Counted from the first letter of the stretch, positions 1 to 10,639 are shown. The stretch: DNA of 64,000 bases from Variovorax sp. S12S4 (GCF_023195515.1 NZ_JALPKR020000002.1:1527001-1591000), one strand, 5' to 3'. A program made the numbers and translations. Notes: generated by a model not told the origin, from the letters alone.

Positions 1-3000
1 ACCAGCGGCACCGGCACGGCGCCCACCTTTGCGCTGGACGTGGCCGCGCTCGGCGGCATGTACGCCGGCAAGATCACGCTCATCGGCACCGAGGCCGGCC
101 TGGGCGTGCGCAACGCCGGCACGATCCAGGCCGCGCCGGGTGCCACCGCGCTGATGGGCGCGGGCCAACTGGTCGTCACCAGCGCCGGGCGCCTGGAGAA
201 CATCGGAACCATCCAGGCCACCGCCGACGCGAACCTCTCGGCCTCGGGCCTGGCCAACAGCGGCCGCGTGGTCAGCGGCGGCAACCTCAAGGTCACGACC
301 CAGGGCGACCTGGCCAATGCATTGAACGGCACCGGCGGCACGCTCGAAGGCGCGCGGCTGGAACTGGCCAGCACGGCGGGCGACCTCGACAACCGCGGCG
401 GCACGATCCGCCAGACCAGCAGCGCCGGCTTGATGCTGAGCGCGCCTGCTTTGAGCAACACGAGCGGCGGCGTCATCGGCGCGGAGCCCGTGGCGGCTGC
501 GCCGTCCACGCCCGACACCGGAGCCGGTGGCGGCACGGGAACAGGAACTGGTACAGGCGGCACCGCGAGCCCGACCACGCCGCCCGCAGGCACCGGCACG
601 GAGACCGGCTCCGGCGGCACCATCGCGCCCGCACCGTACGTGCCGCCGTCGCCGGGTGCGATCACCGCCGCCGGCACGATCCGCAACGACGGCGGCAAGA
701 TCTACGCCGGCGGACCGATCAGCCTGCAAAGCGCCAACATCAACAACAACGGCGGCACGCTGAATGTTGCCAACATGGCCGTGAGCCAGCCGACCTTCGA
801 CAACCACGGCGGCACGCTGAATGTCAGCAACGGCTTCAGCGCGAATGTCGATCGCTTCGACAACACCGGCGGCACGCTGAACGCGGGCAGCCTGAACATC
901 ACCACGACCGGCGACCTGGTCAATGTCGACGGCAAGCTGACCAGCGCGGCCGACGCCACGCTGACGGTTGGCGGCCAGGCCGACAACACGCGCGGAGCGA
1001 TCTCGGTAACGGGCGCGCTGACGGCCAATGTGGCGGGCGCAGTCAACAACACCGGCGGCACGCTGGTCGCGAACCAGGGCGTCGCGCTCGGCGCCGGCAA
1101 CCTGGACAACACCCAGGGCAGCATCCAGTCGGCGCAGGCCGGGGTGCAGCTGGCGGTGGCGAGCCAGTTGACCAACGGCAGCGGCGGCACGATCGGTGCG
1201 GCCACCGACCTGAAGGTGCAGGCGGGTTCGCTCGTCAACGCCAATGGCGCCAGCCTGCGCGGCACCAACGATGTCAGTGTCGCGGTCGGCGGCGCGCTCG
1301 CCAACGACGGCAGCATCACGGCCGGGCGGCACACGACGGTCGCGGTCGGCAGCCTGCAAAGCGGCACCACAGGCGTGCTGGGTGCCGGCATCCAGAGCGA
1401 CGGCCAGCTTGGTGCGGCGGGCGACCTGGTCGTGACCACGGCCGGCGCCCTGGTCGCCAACGGCACCAACCTTGCGGCAGGCAATGCCACGCTGCAGGGC
1501 GCGAGCGTCGATCTCTCGGCCAGCCAGACCAGCGCGGCGAACATCACGGTCACGGCCATGCAGGGCAACGTGACCACAGATAAGGCCACGGTCACAACGC
1601 CGGGCACCTTGACCGTCACCGCCAACGCACAGCCTGGCCAGACGCTGGTCAACCAGGGCGGCAAGCTCAGCGCCAATCAGCTGGACCTGCGTGTTTCCAA
1701 TCTTGCCAACACGAACGGCGGCGAGATCGTGCAGACCGGCACGGCCGCAACCACCATCACGACGTCGGGCGCCATCGACAACAGCGGCGCCACGCTGGCC
1801 AGCAACGGCAGCCTCACCTTTACCGCAGCCAGCCTGAACAACCGGGGCGGCACGCTGCAGGCCGCCCAGGCATCCGATCTGAGCGTCAATGTGACGGGTC
1901 TGCTGGACAACAGCCAGGGTGAGATCAGCGCGGGCGGCAACACGACCCTGCAAGCCGGCAGCCTTGCCAACGATGCCGGGCGCGTCACGGCCACGGGCGA
2001 TGTCGCAAGCACCACGAGCGGCGCCACCAGCAACCGGGGCGGCACCATCGCCGCCAATGGCAACACCGCATTGAATGCGGGCAGCCTGGACAACAGCGGC
2101 GGCACCGTTTCCGGGCTGAACAGCCTGGCGATGAACGTCCAGGGCGCCGCCGACAACACAGCTGGCACGCTGGCCGCCAATCAGGCTCTGACTCTCAGTG
2201 CTGGTTCGCTCGCCAACGACAAGGGCTCAATCCAGTCGGCCCAGGCCGCGACCCAGGTGAACGTGACTGGCGCTTTGACCAACGGCCAGGGCTACATAGG
2301 CGCAGCCACCGACCTCGGCCTGCAAGCCGGCAGCCTGAGCAACGCCGCGGGCGGCACCCTGCGCGGGGCCAATGACACTGCCGTGGCAGTGGGAGGCCTG
2401 CTGACCAACGACGGCAGCATCACGGCCGGGCGAAATGCCACCATCACCACCGGCAGCCTGCAAGGCGGCAGCACCGGAGTGCTCGGTGCAGGCGTCCAGA
2501 GCGATGGCAAGCTCGGTACGGCGGGCGAGTTGAGTGTGACGGCCTCCGGGGCGCTCGCCACACACGGCACCAACCTGGCAGCCGGCAATGCCGCGCTGCA
2601 AGGCGCCAGTGTCGATGTCTCGGCCGGTCAGACCAGCGCGGCGAACATCGCGATCACGGCCACGCAGGGCGACGTGATCACCAGCAAAGCCACGGTCGTC
2701 ACGCCGGGAACCCTGAGCGTCACCGCCAACAGCAAGGCGCCGCAGACCCTTGTCAACGACGCAGGCCAGCTCAACGCGAAACAGCTTGATCTGAAGCTTT
2801 CGAACCTCGCCAACACGAACGGCGGCGAGATCGTGCAGACGGGCACGGGCGCGACCACCATTGCGACCACCGGCACCCTGAACAACAACGGCGGGCGCAT
2901 CGCCAGCAATGGGCAGGACCTGAGCCTGAGTGGTGCCAGCATCATCAACACCGCCGGCAAGATCGAGCATGCCGGTGCCGGCACGCTCGCCATTGCTGGC

Positions 3001-5364
3001 GGCAGCTACAACGGCACCAACGGCCAGGTCACGGCCAATGGTGCGCTGACCGTCGCCATGTCCGGCGCGTTCAACCAGGACGGCGCAAAGGCCGCGATCA
3101 GCGCCAAACACATCACCATCGACGCCGGATCGCTCGGCAATCGCGCCGGCGCCCAGATCGTGCAAACCGGCGCCGATGCCACGCGCATCACAGTGGTGGG
3201 CGCGCTGGACAATAGCGCTGGCACGCTGGCCAGCAATGGCAACACGACCGTCGCGGCCGGTAGCCTGACCAACCAGGGCGGCATCCTCCGTGCCGCCGAG
3301 ACCTCCGACCTCGGCCTGACCGTGGGCGGCCTGCTCGACAACAGCAGCAAGGGCGTGATCGGCTCGGGCGGCACCACCACCGTCGCGGCCGGCAGCCTGA
3401 GCAACAACGCGGGCAGCGTGACCGCTGCCGAAGCCCTGACCGTTACCGTCGGCGGGGCCGCGACCAACGTGGGCGGCACACTGGCCGCGAACGGCAACAC
3501 GACGCTTGTAGCCGCAACGCTCGACAACAGCAGCGGAACCGCAGCGGCGGTCAATGGCAACCTGAACGTCATCACGACGGGCGCGACGACGAACAACGGC
3601 GGCACCTTGCAGGCCGGCGCCGCGACCACGCTGCTCAATAGCGGGCTGAACAATGTCGGGGGCAAGGTCTTCGGCAACAGCCTGGCGGTGAACACGCGCG
3701 CGAACGGGCAGAACAATGCGCTGAACAACACGCAAGGCACGCTGGCGGCCACCACCACGGTGGCGGTGAATTCGGGCGCGCTGATCAACGCTGCCGGCCT
3801 GATCCAGTCAGGTGGGGCGATGACCATCGACACGAATGGTCAGACACTCACGAACACGAATGCGGCCGGGTACATCAATAGCCAAGGCGGCATCAGCAGC
3901 GGCGGCACGCTGAACCTGACCACCGGGTCAGTCAACAACAACGCGGGCTTCATTGGCGCGAAGAACGCCGTGACGGCCGGCACCCAAGGCTTCTCCAACA
4001 CGGGCGGAGGCGTGGTGCTCGGGCAGTCCACCGTCGCCATCAACACCAACGGGGCTGGCTACGACAACAGCGGCGGCCGCACCCTGGCCGCGGGCGACCT
4101 GGCCGTGAACGCCGGGACGCTGACCAACACCAGCGGCCTGATCCGCTCGGCGGCCACGACGACGCTGAACGCCGGCAGCATCGTCAACACCAGCACTCTT
4201 GGCACCGAGCAAGGCATCGAAGGCCTGAATGTGGCCATTGGCGCCGGCAATCTCGACAACAACTCGGGTGCCATCCGCGCCGACGTCAACGCCACCATTA
4301 CGAGTGGCGGCACTGTCAACAACACGAACGGGTTGATCTCGGCGGGGGACACGCTCACCATCGCCGATCCCAATGCAGCCAACCCGGGCGCCAAGACGCT
4401 CAACCTGGTCAATACCGGCGGCACGCTGGTGGCCGACAAGAGCCTGAAGATCGATGTCGCGACCTTCAGCGGCGACGGCCGGGCCGTCTCGGGCCAGGAC
4501 CTGAGCATTGCGCTCCAGCAGGACATCGTGAACAACGGCGAGGTGGCTGCCAACGGCAACCTGACCTACACCACCACGGGCAATTTCACGAACAACGGCA
4601 AGCTGCTGGCAGGCCAGACGCTCACCGTGGGCGGCAACAACGTGGACAACACGGCGAATGCGGAGATGTCGGGGACGAACACCATCGTCAACGCCGGCGG
4701 TACGCTGACCAACCGCGGCCTGATCGACAGCCGCGGTGCCACGCAGATCAATGCAGGCACGCTGAAGAACATCGGCACCGGGCGCATCTACGGCAACGAT
4801 ATTTCCATCGGCGCCGGCACGCTCGAGAACGATGCCGAAAGCGTCAACGGCGCGACCAAGGCAGCAACCATTGCCGCGCGCAACACCCTGAACATCGGCG
4901 CGGGAACCATCAACAACCGCGAGCATTCGCTGATCTTCAGTGGCGGCCTGGGTGCAGGCTCGATGAACATCGGCGGGGCGCTCGATGCCAATCGCAAAGC
5001 GACCGGCCAAGGCGCAGTGCTCAACAACCTGAGCGCCGACATCGAATCCCTGGGCGACATGTCCATCTCGATGGCGCAGGTCAACAACCGCGACGTCCAT
5101 GTCCAGAAGGGCACGCCCACGGTGACGCCGAGCACCCTGACCGGCGTCGCACCCAACACGCTCGTGGGCAGCGGTGTTGGTAGGACTACCACCTATCCGA
5201 TGGACGAAGTCAATGTCGATGCCGTCAACGGTTTCGTCTATCTCAAGGCCACCGGCGAGCTCGTCGGCATGGGGGCTACGCCGTCTGGCACAACTCCATC
5301 ACGACGACCGAAGACACGGCGATCAACATCGACCCCGCCCATCTGGTGGCGGGCGGCAGCATGA
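1..5364 (+). CDS. bcpA: CDI toxin/filamentous hemagglutinin BcpA (CdiA-like), upstream part, 5' end outside window, frameshifted
   Basis: The reading frame is open from base 1, so the secretion-signal/TPS domain lies before the window. The visible part is a long run of degenerate ~20-residue hemagglutinin repeats (patterns like SLDNSGGTL), the beta-helical stalk of a two-partner-secreted exoprotein that displays a toxin outside the cell. A Gly/Thr/Pro-rich low-complexity linker sits at about bases 490-660. The frame breaks at a five-G run at 5271-5275. In the -1 frame the protein continues without interruption (GYAVWHNSITTTEDTA, then HLVAGGSMNVNG), so this and the next entry are one gene. The TTG/GTG/ATG starts inside this part have no meaning as gene starts. 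As read, the product ends in about 30 out-of-frame residues. Family call is firm; bcpA rather than plain fhaB is inferred from the downstream gene order. Confidence 0.85.
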   Translation, partial: TSGTGTAPTFALDVAALGGMYAGKITLIGTEAGLGVRNAGTIQAAPGATALMGAGQLVVTSAGRLENIGTIQATADANLSASGLANSGRVVSGGNLKVTTQGDLANALNGTGGTLEGARLELASTAGDLDNRGGTIRQTSSAGLMLSAPALSNTSGGVIGAEPVAAAPSTPDTGAGGGTGTGTGTGGTASPTTPPAGTGTETGSGGTIAPAPYVPPSPGAITAAGTIRNDGGKIYAGGPISLQSANINNNGGTLNVANMAVSQPTFDNHGGTLNVSNGFSANVDRFDNTGGTLNAGSLNITTTGDLVNVDGKLTSAADATLTVGGQADNTRGAISVTGALTANVAGAVNNTGGTLVANQGVALGAGNLDNTQGSIQSAQAGVQLAVASQLTNGSGGTIGAATDLKVQAGSLVNANGASLRGTNDVSVAVGGALANDGSITAGRHTTVAVGSLQSGTTGVLGAGIQSDGQLGAAGDLVVTTAGALVANGTNLAAGNATLQGASVDLSASQTSAANITVTAMQGNVTTDKATVTTPGTLTVTANAQPGQTLVNQGGKLSANQLDLRVSNLANTNGGEIVQTGTAATTITTSGAIDNSGATLASNGSLTFTAASLNNRGGTLQAAQASDLSVNVTGLLDNSQGEISAGGNTTLQAGSLANDAGRVTATGDVASTTSGATSNRGGTIAANGNTALNAGSLDNSGGTVSGLNSLAMNVQGAADNTAGTLAANQALTLSAGSLANDKGSIQSAQAATQVNVTGALTNGQGYIGAATDLGLQAGSLSNAAGGTLRGANDTAVAVGGLLTNDGSITAGRNATITTGSLQGGSTGVLGAGVQSDGKLGTAGELSVTASGALATHGTNLAAGNAALQGASVDVSAGQTSAANIAITATQGDVITSKATVVTPGTLSVTANSKAPQTLVNDAGQLNAKQLDLKLSNLANTNGGEIVQTGTGATTIATTGTLNNNGGRIASNGQDLSLSGASIINTAGKIEHAGAGTLAIAGGSYNGTNGQVTANGALTVAMSGAFNQDGAKAAISAKHITIDAGSLGNRAGAQIVQTGADATRITVVGALDNSAGTLASNGNTTVAAGSLTNQGGILRAAETSDLGLTVGGLLDNSSKGVIGSGGTTTVAAGSLSNNAGSVTAAEALTVTVGGAATNVGGTLAANGNTTLVAATLDNSSGTAAAVNGNLNVITTGATTNNGGTLQAGAATTLLNSGLNNVGGKVFGNSLAVNTRANGQNNALNNTQGTLAATTTVAVNSGALINAAGLIQSGGAMTIDTNGQTLTNTNAAGYINSQGGISSGGTLNLTTGSVNNNAGFIGAKNAVTAGTQGFSNTGGGVVLGQSTVAINTNGAGYDNSGGRTLAAGDLAVNAGTLTNTSGLIRSAATTTLNAGSIVNTSTLGTEQGIEGLNVAIGAGNLDNNSGAIRADVNATITSGGTVNNTNGLISAGDTLTIADPNAANPGAKTLNLVNTGGTLVADKSLKIDVATFSGDGRAVSGQDLSIALQQDIVNNGEVAANGNLTYTTTGNFTNNGKLLAGQTLTVGGNNVDNTANAEMSGTNTIVNAGGTLTNRGLIDSRGATQINAGTLKNIGTGRIYGNDISIGAGTLENDAESVNGATKAATIAARNTLNIGAGTINNREHSLIFSGGLGAGSMNIGGALDANRKATGQGAVLNNLSADIESLGDMSISMAQVNNRDVHVQKGTPTVTPSTLTGVAPNTLVGSGVGRTTTYPMDEVNVDAVNGFVYLKATGELVGMGATPSGTTPSRRPKTRRSTSTPPIWWRAAA
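1096..2905 (+). repeat. Large internal duplication in the BcpA stalk
   Basis: A block of about 230 residues starting near LDNTQGSIQSAQAG (about base 1096) recurs near ANDKGSIQSAQAAT (about base 2212), roughly 1,105 bases downstream. Shared stretches include DGSITAGR, GVLGAG-QSDG, TNLAAGNA-LQGASVD and NLANTNGGEIVQTG. The copies differ at many codons, so the duplication is old. A third, partial relative (IVQTGADATRI onward, about 3157-3560) follows. This higher-order periodicity is on top of the short hemagglutinin repeats. Confidence 0.75.
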
Positions 5365-8300
5365 ACGTCAACGGGCGCCTGTACAACGAGAACAGCCAAG
5401 TGCTGGCCGGCGGGACGATCACGGCCACTGACTACCAGTCCTACCAGCTGACGGGTACGCGCACGGTCACGGGCTCTGCCATCGTGATCGACAACAAGAA
5501 CCAGGTGCAGGCACCGAACGTGCCGCTCATCCTTCCGCCACAGACCATTTCCCTGGGCGCCTACAAGTACCAGGAAAACATCAACGCGGCCGTCGGCTAC
5601 AACGCGGGCGTCGCACCGGTCGGCAGCGGGACAGGCGGTGCGACCGGCAAGGGCGCGGTGGGCGGCGGCCAAGGTCCGGCCACCATTGTCGAAGTGCCGG
5701 CGAATGTGGGCGACACGGTCAAGGTCGATGGCCAGAACGCTGGCAACGCCACAGGGGCGACCGGGCCCGATGGCACGACGGCAACGCAGTCGGGCACGGG
5801 CGCCACGGACGTGGGTGGCAGCGGCGCTGCGACCGGCACGGCTTCGTCGGCCCAGGCCGGCGCGAGCCGGACCGTCCCGATGGTCGTGCGCACCAGCATG
5901 CCCAACGTGCGTATCCCGAATGCCAGCCTGTTCAACCTTCGTGCCGGTCCGGGCAGCTACCTGATCGAGACCGACCCGCGCTTTGCCAACTACCACAACT
6001 GGCTCAGCAGCGATTACCTGCTGAACAGCCTTGGTCAAGACCCGTCCAACACCCTCAAGCGACTGGGCGATGGCTTCTACGAGCAGAAGCTGATCCGAGA
6101 GCAGGTGGCGCAGCTCACGGGCTATCGCTACCTGGATGGATTCAACAGCGACGAAGACCAGTACATGGCGCTGATGGACGCCGGCGTGACTTTTGCGAAG
6201 CAGTACGGATTGCGTCCGGGCGTGGCGCTGAGCGCGGCGCAGATGGCGCAGCTGACCAGCGACATCGTGTGGCTCGTCGAACAGACGGTGACCTTGCCGG
6301 ACGGCACGACCCAGCACGTGCTGGTGCCGCAGGTGTATGTGCGTGTGCGGCCCGGTGACATCGACGGCTCGGGGGCACTGCTGAGCGCGGACGCCACGGT
6401 CATCAAGAGCTCGGGCGATGTCACCAACACGGGCACCATCGCCGGCCGCAGTCTGGTCAAGATCGATGCCGAGAACGTGAACAACCTCGGTGGTCGGATT
6501 GCCGGGGGCAACATCGGCGTCAACGCCCGCAACGATCTGAACAACATCGGTGGCAGCATCACGGCGCGGGATGCTGCGGTGCTGACCGCCGGCCGCGACA
6601 TCAACATCGAGACGACGACGCAGAGTGCGAGCGGCAATACCGCCATCGACCGTGTTGCCGGCGTGTATGTGACCAATCCGGGTGGGGTGCTGATTGCCTC
6701 GGCGGGACGGGATACCAACCTCATCGGCGCTGCGTTGGTCAGCGACGGCAGCGTGTCGGTCGGAGCAGGGCGCAACATCAATCTCGGCACCGTCACAGAG
6801 AGCTACACCATCGCGGGGACGGGCAAGGGGTGGGCAGGGATTTCGTCCGGAAGCCGTGAGGTCGGTTCGGTCATCCAGGGGCAAGACAACGTACGCCTCG
6901 CGGCCGGCAATGACCTGAACATCCGTGCCGGTGCGGTGGCCAGTCTCGATGGCGCGTTGGTCGCGACCGCGAAGAACGACATCAATCTCACAGCGGGGCA
7001 GTCCACGACCAGTGTTACCACGGCCACGCAGAAATCTTCGAAGAGCCTGCTCAAGAAGAGCAGCTCCAGCACCTTCGACAGTACCACCACCACGGAGGTG
7101 CTCTCCAGCAGCCTGAGTGGCAAGGCGGTGTCCCTAGTAGCTGGCAACGACATTAACCTTCAGGCCGCGCAGCTTCACTCCGACGAGGCCATGAGCCTGT
7201 CGGCCGGGCGTGACATTAATCTCACCACTGCCAACCGGAGCACGCAGGAAGCTCACGCCAAGCAGAGTAAGTCCGGCGCGACCGGGCTCGCGAACCAGAT
7301 CGGGATGTCCATGGGACCGGACACCCCGGGTGGCGCCGCCATGAGGGGCGGCAAATCCAACATGTCGGCCAGCACAAGCATCACCACCGAGGCGGTGGGG
7401 AGCAGCATCTCTGCCGGCAGCTTGCAGGCAATAAGCGGTCGAGATATCACACTGCAAGGTGCGACCGTCGTCGCGGACAACGACATCACGATGATGGCCG
7501 GGCGTAATCTCACCATCGAAAGCGCACAGAACACCAGCGCCGAGAGCAACTACAACGCCAGCAGCAAGACCGGGATGGTCGGCACCTGGTACAACCCGGC
7601 CGTCGGGCACGTGAAGGGCTCGGAGGCCGTGGCCACGACGCGCACAACGCAGGCCAGCAGCCAGGTCGCGAGCCTGCAGGGCAATGTGACCCTGGTCGCA
7701 GGCGACACCTACCGCCAGACCGCCAGCAGCGTGATGGCGAGCGGCCAGGCGGGGCCGCTGGCGGGCGGCGACGTCAACATTCTCGCGAAGAACGTCGTCA
7801 TCAACGAGGCGTTCAACACCGAGCAGTCGGTCACCCTGACGCGTAGCGCCAGCAGCATCTTGGGCGGCAGCGCGAGCATCGGCGGCATCAGCACCGAGAC
7901 GCTCAAGGGCGGATCCAGCACCATCAAGGCCATGGGCGAAACCGGTGACGGGCGCATGCAGGCGCTCGGTGCCATCAATCTCGCGATGAGCGGCAAACAG
8001 GCCTTTGACACCGCCAGCGCGCTCGCAGGCGGAGGCGGCGGGCTGAGCTACGGCGTCAGCGTCAACGTCAGCCGCAACACCAGCCAGAGCAGCAGCATCA
8101 CCACCAGCAGCCAGGCGGTGGGTTCGGGCATCGTGGGAGCCAACAACGTCAACATCGTGGCTACGGGTGGCGGCAAGGACTCCAACATCCGCGCCGTGGG
8201 CTCCACCATTGCGGCAGGCAACACCGTCAACCTGGCGGCCGACAACGACATCTCGCTCGAAGCCAGCAAGAACACCAGCTCGACGGTCGGCCAGAACTCC

Positions 8301-10637
8301 AGCCACGGCGCCAACGTGGGCGTCACCTTCGGGGCCGGCGCGCAGAACGGCTTCAGCATCCAGCTGGGCGTGAGCAACGGCAAGGGCAAGAACAACCAGA
8401 ACGAGGTCAGCTACAACGCCACACAGGTCAGCGGCGGCAAAGCCGTCAATATCAGCTCAGGCGGCGACCTGAACATGCGCGGCGGCATCGTCGAAGCCAA
8501 CCGTGTCACGGCCGACGTGGGCGGCAACCTGAACATCGAGAGCCTGCAGGACGCGAGCGTGGGCCAGTCGCGCCAGAGCAGCTCGGGTTTCAACCTGAGC
8601 CTGTGCATCCCGCCTATTTGCTACGGCGTGGTCGCCACGGTGGGCGCCAGCGCGGCCGGAGCCAAGGCGGACGGCATCTTCATCAGCCCGGCCGTGCAGT
8701 CGGGCATCAAGGCCGGCGACGGCGGCTTCGACGTGAAGGTGGCGGGCAACACCGACCTGAAGGGGGCAGTGATCGAGAGCACGCAGGCGGCCATCGATGC
8801 CGGTAAGAACAGCTTCAGCACGGGCGGCGTGCTCACCATGAGCGACTTGCAGAACGTGAGCCAGTCGAGTGGCAGCAGCTACGCGGTCAGCGGCAGCGTG
8901 GGCCTGGGTTACACCACAAGGACCGACGCCACTCCAACGTGGAATCCCAAGGAGGGACAAGCTGCTGCACCGCCTGGCGGCAGCGCGGGCGTGGGCAGCG
9001 TCAGCGGCAGTAACCAGAGCAGTGTCACGAGATCCGGCATCTCGGGGATTGCGGGCGACCAGAGCGTGAGGACGGGTGACAACCGCAGTGCGGGCACCTT
9101 GGTCAAGGACTGGAACACGCAGACCATCATCAAGGATGTGCAGGCGCAGGCGCAAATCTCACAGCAGTTCAATCAGAACGCAGCAAGGGAAATCGGCACG
9201 TACGCAGACAAGAGACAGAACGAGCTGAAAAACACGGATCCTGCGGAAGCGGCCAAGTGGGGTGAGAAGGGGGAGTACAGAGTCGCATTGCATACCGCCG
9301 CGGGCGCACTCGGTGGAGGCGTGGCCGGCGCATTGGGAGCAGGCGCTAGTGCAGCCCTCATGCCAAGAATCGGTGAGGCCATCGCAGAGATGGGGCTGCC
9401 GACGCCGGTAGCCCAGGCGCTGGGCGCCGTCACCGCCGCAGCAGTCGGTGGGATGGCCGGAGGCGTCGCAGGAGCGGCGAGCGCTTACAGCGTGGACGTC
9501 AACAATAGGCAGTTGCACTCGTACGAGCGCCAGCAGTTAGCTCAAGAGGCGAAGCGAGTGGTACGCGAGCAAATCCAAGGATTTGAGCAGTTGTCGCCTG
9601 AGCAGCAGGCTAAGGTCGAGAAGTACTGGTACGACCAGTTGGCTCAAGCCACGGTTGCGCGAGTGGACGACGATGGAAAGGGTAAACGCGACGCATTCCT
9701 TGCGGCCGCCGCGGGAATGAGCCAGTTGCCGTATCAAGGGTACTTTTCATCTTCGCAAGTCATCGCGGATGCTGCTACCGCTGATCGCATCATCGGCGAT
9801 CTCGCGAGCCAGAACCAACCCATCCTGAACATATACGGTGAACCCGTCCGGGCTGGAGGAAGCGCGCTCATCGCTTTCAACGCTACTGAAGAGCAGAGAG
9901 CTAACAGCTATCTTTTGAACACACCGACAGCCGAGGCCGAACGTCAACAGACCGCGAATCAACGACAAGCCACACTCACCTATCTTGGTGCAATTAACGG
10001 AGGAGCGCCGCGCGACTACACCTTTGAGGAGGTAGTTCTGGGCGGAGCGATCGGTGGCCGTGTGGTTAATGCGGTGGCAGGGGCATTGGAGCGTTCTTCC
10101 ACAATTCTCACGTCTCGATCTCCAGTCCGTACTGGCACATATGACGGGGCGAGCCTGACCGTTGACGACGCGAGAGCGGTGTTCGTGGAGAGAGAACTGC
10201 CCGCGGCGAAAGGCACTTTGACCGGGCCCCGGGAGCTTCCGCCACCCAATGCCAACGCAGAGCAGATCCGCTCTTTTGCTAGACAAGACGAAGCAGCCGA
10301 AATTCTTTCAGAGCGCGGATTAAAAGTGGAACGATTAGAAAATGACGGGGGTCGATCAAAGGCAAAGCAGCCAGACCTCAAGATCAACGGAGAAATCGCT
10401 GATGTCTATTCACCGAGCTCGGCCAATGTGCAAAGCATATGGGATGGGATCAGCAAGAAGGCTAATCCAGCGGAGGTCAAGACTTTCCAAGCAAACAATG
10501 TGGTTGTGAACTTGGCAGACTCACCGCTGAGCGCATCCGAGATTGCGCAGTTTGTGCAGCGAAATCCGATTGGTGGACTGCGTAACCTGATCATCATCAA
10601 GGACGGGCGGGTTACGAATTTGAATGGAGGATGGTGA
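5346..10637 (+). CDS. bcpA: CDI toxin/filamentous hemagglutinin BcpA (CdiA-like), downstream part with C-terminal toxin
   Basis: Continuation of the preceding gene in the -1 frame. The coding frame really begins at the G run at 5271-5275; the GTG at 5346 is only the first possible start. In order it shows more hemagglutinin repeats, a Gly/Thr/Ala-rich linker (about 5590-5870), repeats with the ITLQGATVVAD and NLTIESAQN patterns typical of the FHA-2 region, a Gly/Ala-rich segment (about 9290-9490), a VDVNNRQLH pretoxin motif near 9498, and a C-terminal domain of about 125 residues resembling CdiA_C tRNases. The stop at 10637 lies two bases before the likely immunity start. About 3,530 residues of the whole protein are visible, within the usual size of such exoproteins. 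The role inferred is contact-dependent killing of non-immune relatives, with possible adhesion. Confidence 0.88.
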   Translation: MAGGSMNVNGRLYNENSQVLAGGTITATDYQSYQLTGTRTVTGSAIVIDNKNQVQAPNVPLILPPQTISLGAYKYQENINAAVGYNAGVAPVGSGTGGATGKGAVGGGQGPATIVEVPANVGDTVKVDGQNAGNATGATGPDGTTATQSGTGATDVGGSGAATGTASSAQAGASRTVPMVVRTSMPNVRIPNASLFNLRAGPGSYLIETDPRFANYHNWLSSDYLLNSLGQDPSNTLKRLGDGFYEQKLIREQVAQLTGYRYLDGFNSDEDQYMALMDAGVTFAKQYGLRPGVALSAAQMAQLTSDIVWLVEQTVTLPDGTTQHVLVPQVYVRVRPGDIDGSGALLSADATVIKSSGDVTNTGTIAGRSLVKIDAENVNNLGGRIAGGNIGVNARNDLNNIGGSITARDAAVLTAGRDINIETTTQSASGNTAIDRVAGVYVTNPGGVLIASAGRDTNLIGAALVSDGSVSVGAGRNINLGTVTESYTIAGTGKGWAGISSGSREVGSVIQGQDNVRLAAGNDLNIRAGAVASLDGALVATAKNDINLTAGQSTTSVTTATQKSSKSLLKKSSSSTFDSTTTTEVLSSSLSGKAVSLVAGNDINLQAAQLHSDEAMSLSAGRDINLTTANRSTQEAHAKQSKSGATGLANQIGMSMGPDTPGGAAMRGGKSNMSASTSITTEAVGSSISAGSLQAISGRDITLQGATVVADNDITMMAGRNLTIESAQNTSAESNYNASSKTGMVGTWYNPAVGHVKGSEAVATTRTTQASSQVASLQGNVTLVAGDTYRQTASSVMASGQAGPLAGGDVNILAKNVVINEAFNTEQSVTLTRSASSILGGSASIGGISTETLKGGSSTIKAMGETGDGRMQALGAINLAMSGKQAFDTASALAGGGGGLSYGVSVNVSRNTSQSSSITTSSQAVGSGIVGANNVNIVATGGGKDSNIRAVGSTIAAGNTVNLAADNDISLEASKNTSSTVGQNSSHGANVGVTFGAGAQNGFSIQLGVSNGKGKNNQNEVSYNATQVSGGKAVNISSGGDLNMRGGIVEANRVTADVGGNLNIESLQDASVGQSRQSSSGFNLSLCIPPICYGVVATVGASAAGAKADGIFISPAVQSGIKAGDGGFDVKVAGNTDLKGAVIESTQAAIDAGKNSFSTGGVLTMSDLQNVSQSSGSSYAVSGSVGLGYTTRTDATPTWNPKEGQAAAPPGGSAGVGSVSGSNQSSVTRSGISGIAGDQSVRTGDNRSAGTLVKDWNTQTIIKDVQAQAQISQQFNQNAAREIGTYADKRQNELKNTDPAEAAKWGEKGEYRVALHTAAGALGGGVAGALGAGASAALMPRIGEAIAEMGLPTPVAQALGAVTAAAVGGMAGGVAGAASAYSVDVNNRQLHSYERQQLAQEAKRVVREQIQGFEQLSPEQQAKVEKYWYDQLAQATVARVDDDGKGKRDAFLAAAAGMSQLPYQGYFSSSQVIADAATADRIIGDLASQNQPILNIYGEPVRAGGSALIAFNATEEQRANSYLLNTPTAEAERQQTANQRQATLTYLGAINGGAPRDYTFEEVVLGGAIGGRVVNAVAGALERSSTILTSRSPVRTGTYDGASLTVDDARAVFVERELPAAKGTLTGPRELPPPNANAEQIRSFARQDEAAEILSERGLKVERLENDGGRSKAKQPDLKINGEIADVYSPSSANVQSIWDGISKKANPAEVKTFQANNVVVNLADSPLSASEIAQFVQRNPIGGLRNLIIIKDGRVTNLNGGW
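9498..10634 (+). other. BcpA pretoxin/entry region and C-terminal tRNase-like toxin domain
   Basis: The VDVNNRQLH motif at 9498-9518 resembles the NNNRQLH motif that often marks the start of the variable C-terminal region in FHA/CDI proteins. The last ~125 residues (from about 10250) carry EAAEILSERG, then QPDLKINGEIADVYSP, then VVVNLADSPLS. This spacing matches the CdiA_C family of PD-(D/E)XK-fold tRNases known from Burkholderia pseudomallei, where an Asp/Glu pattern around the PDL...G...DVY stretch forms the active site. By eye this part is less GC-rich than the repeat stalk, as expected for an exchanged toxin module. The tRNase call is family resemblance, not proof of activity. Confidence 0.7.
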
Positions 10638-10639
10638 CC

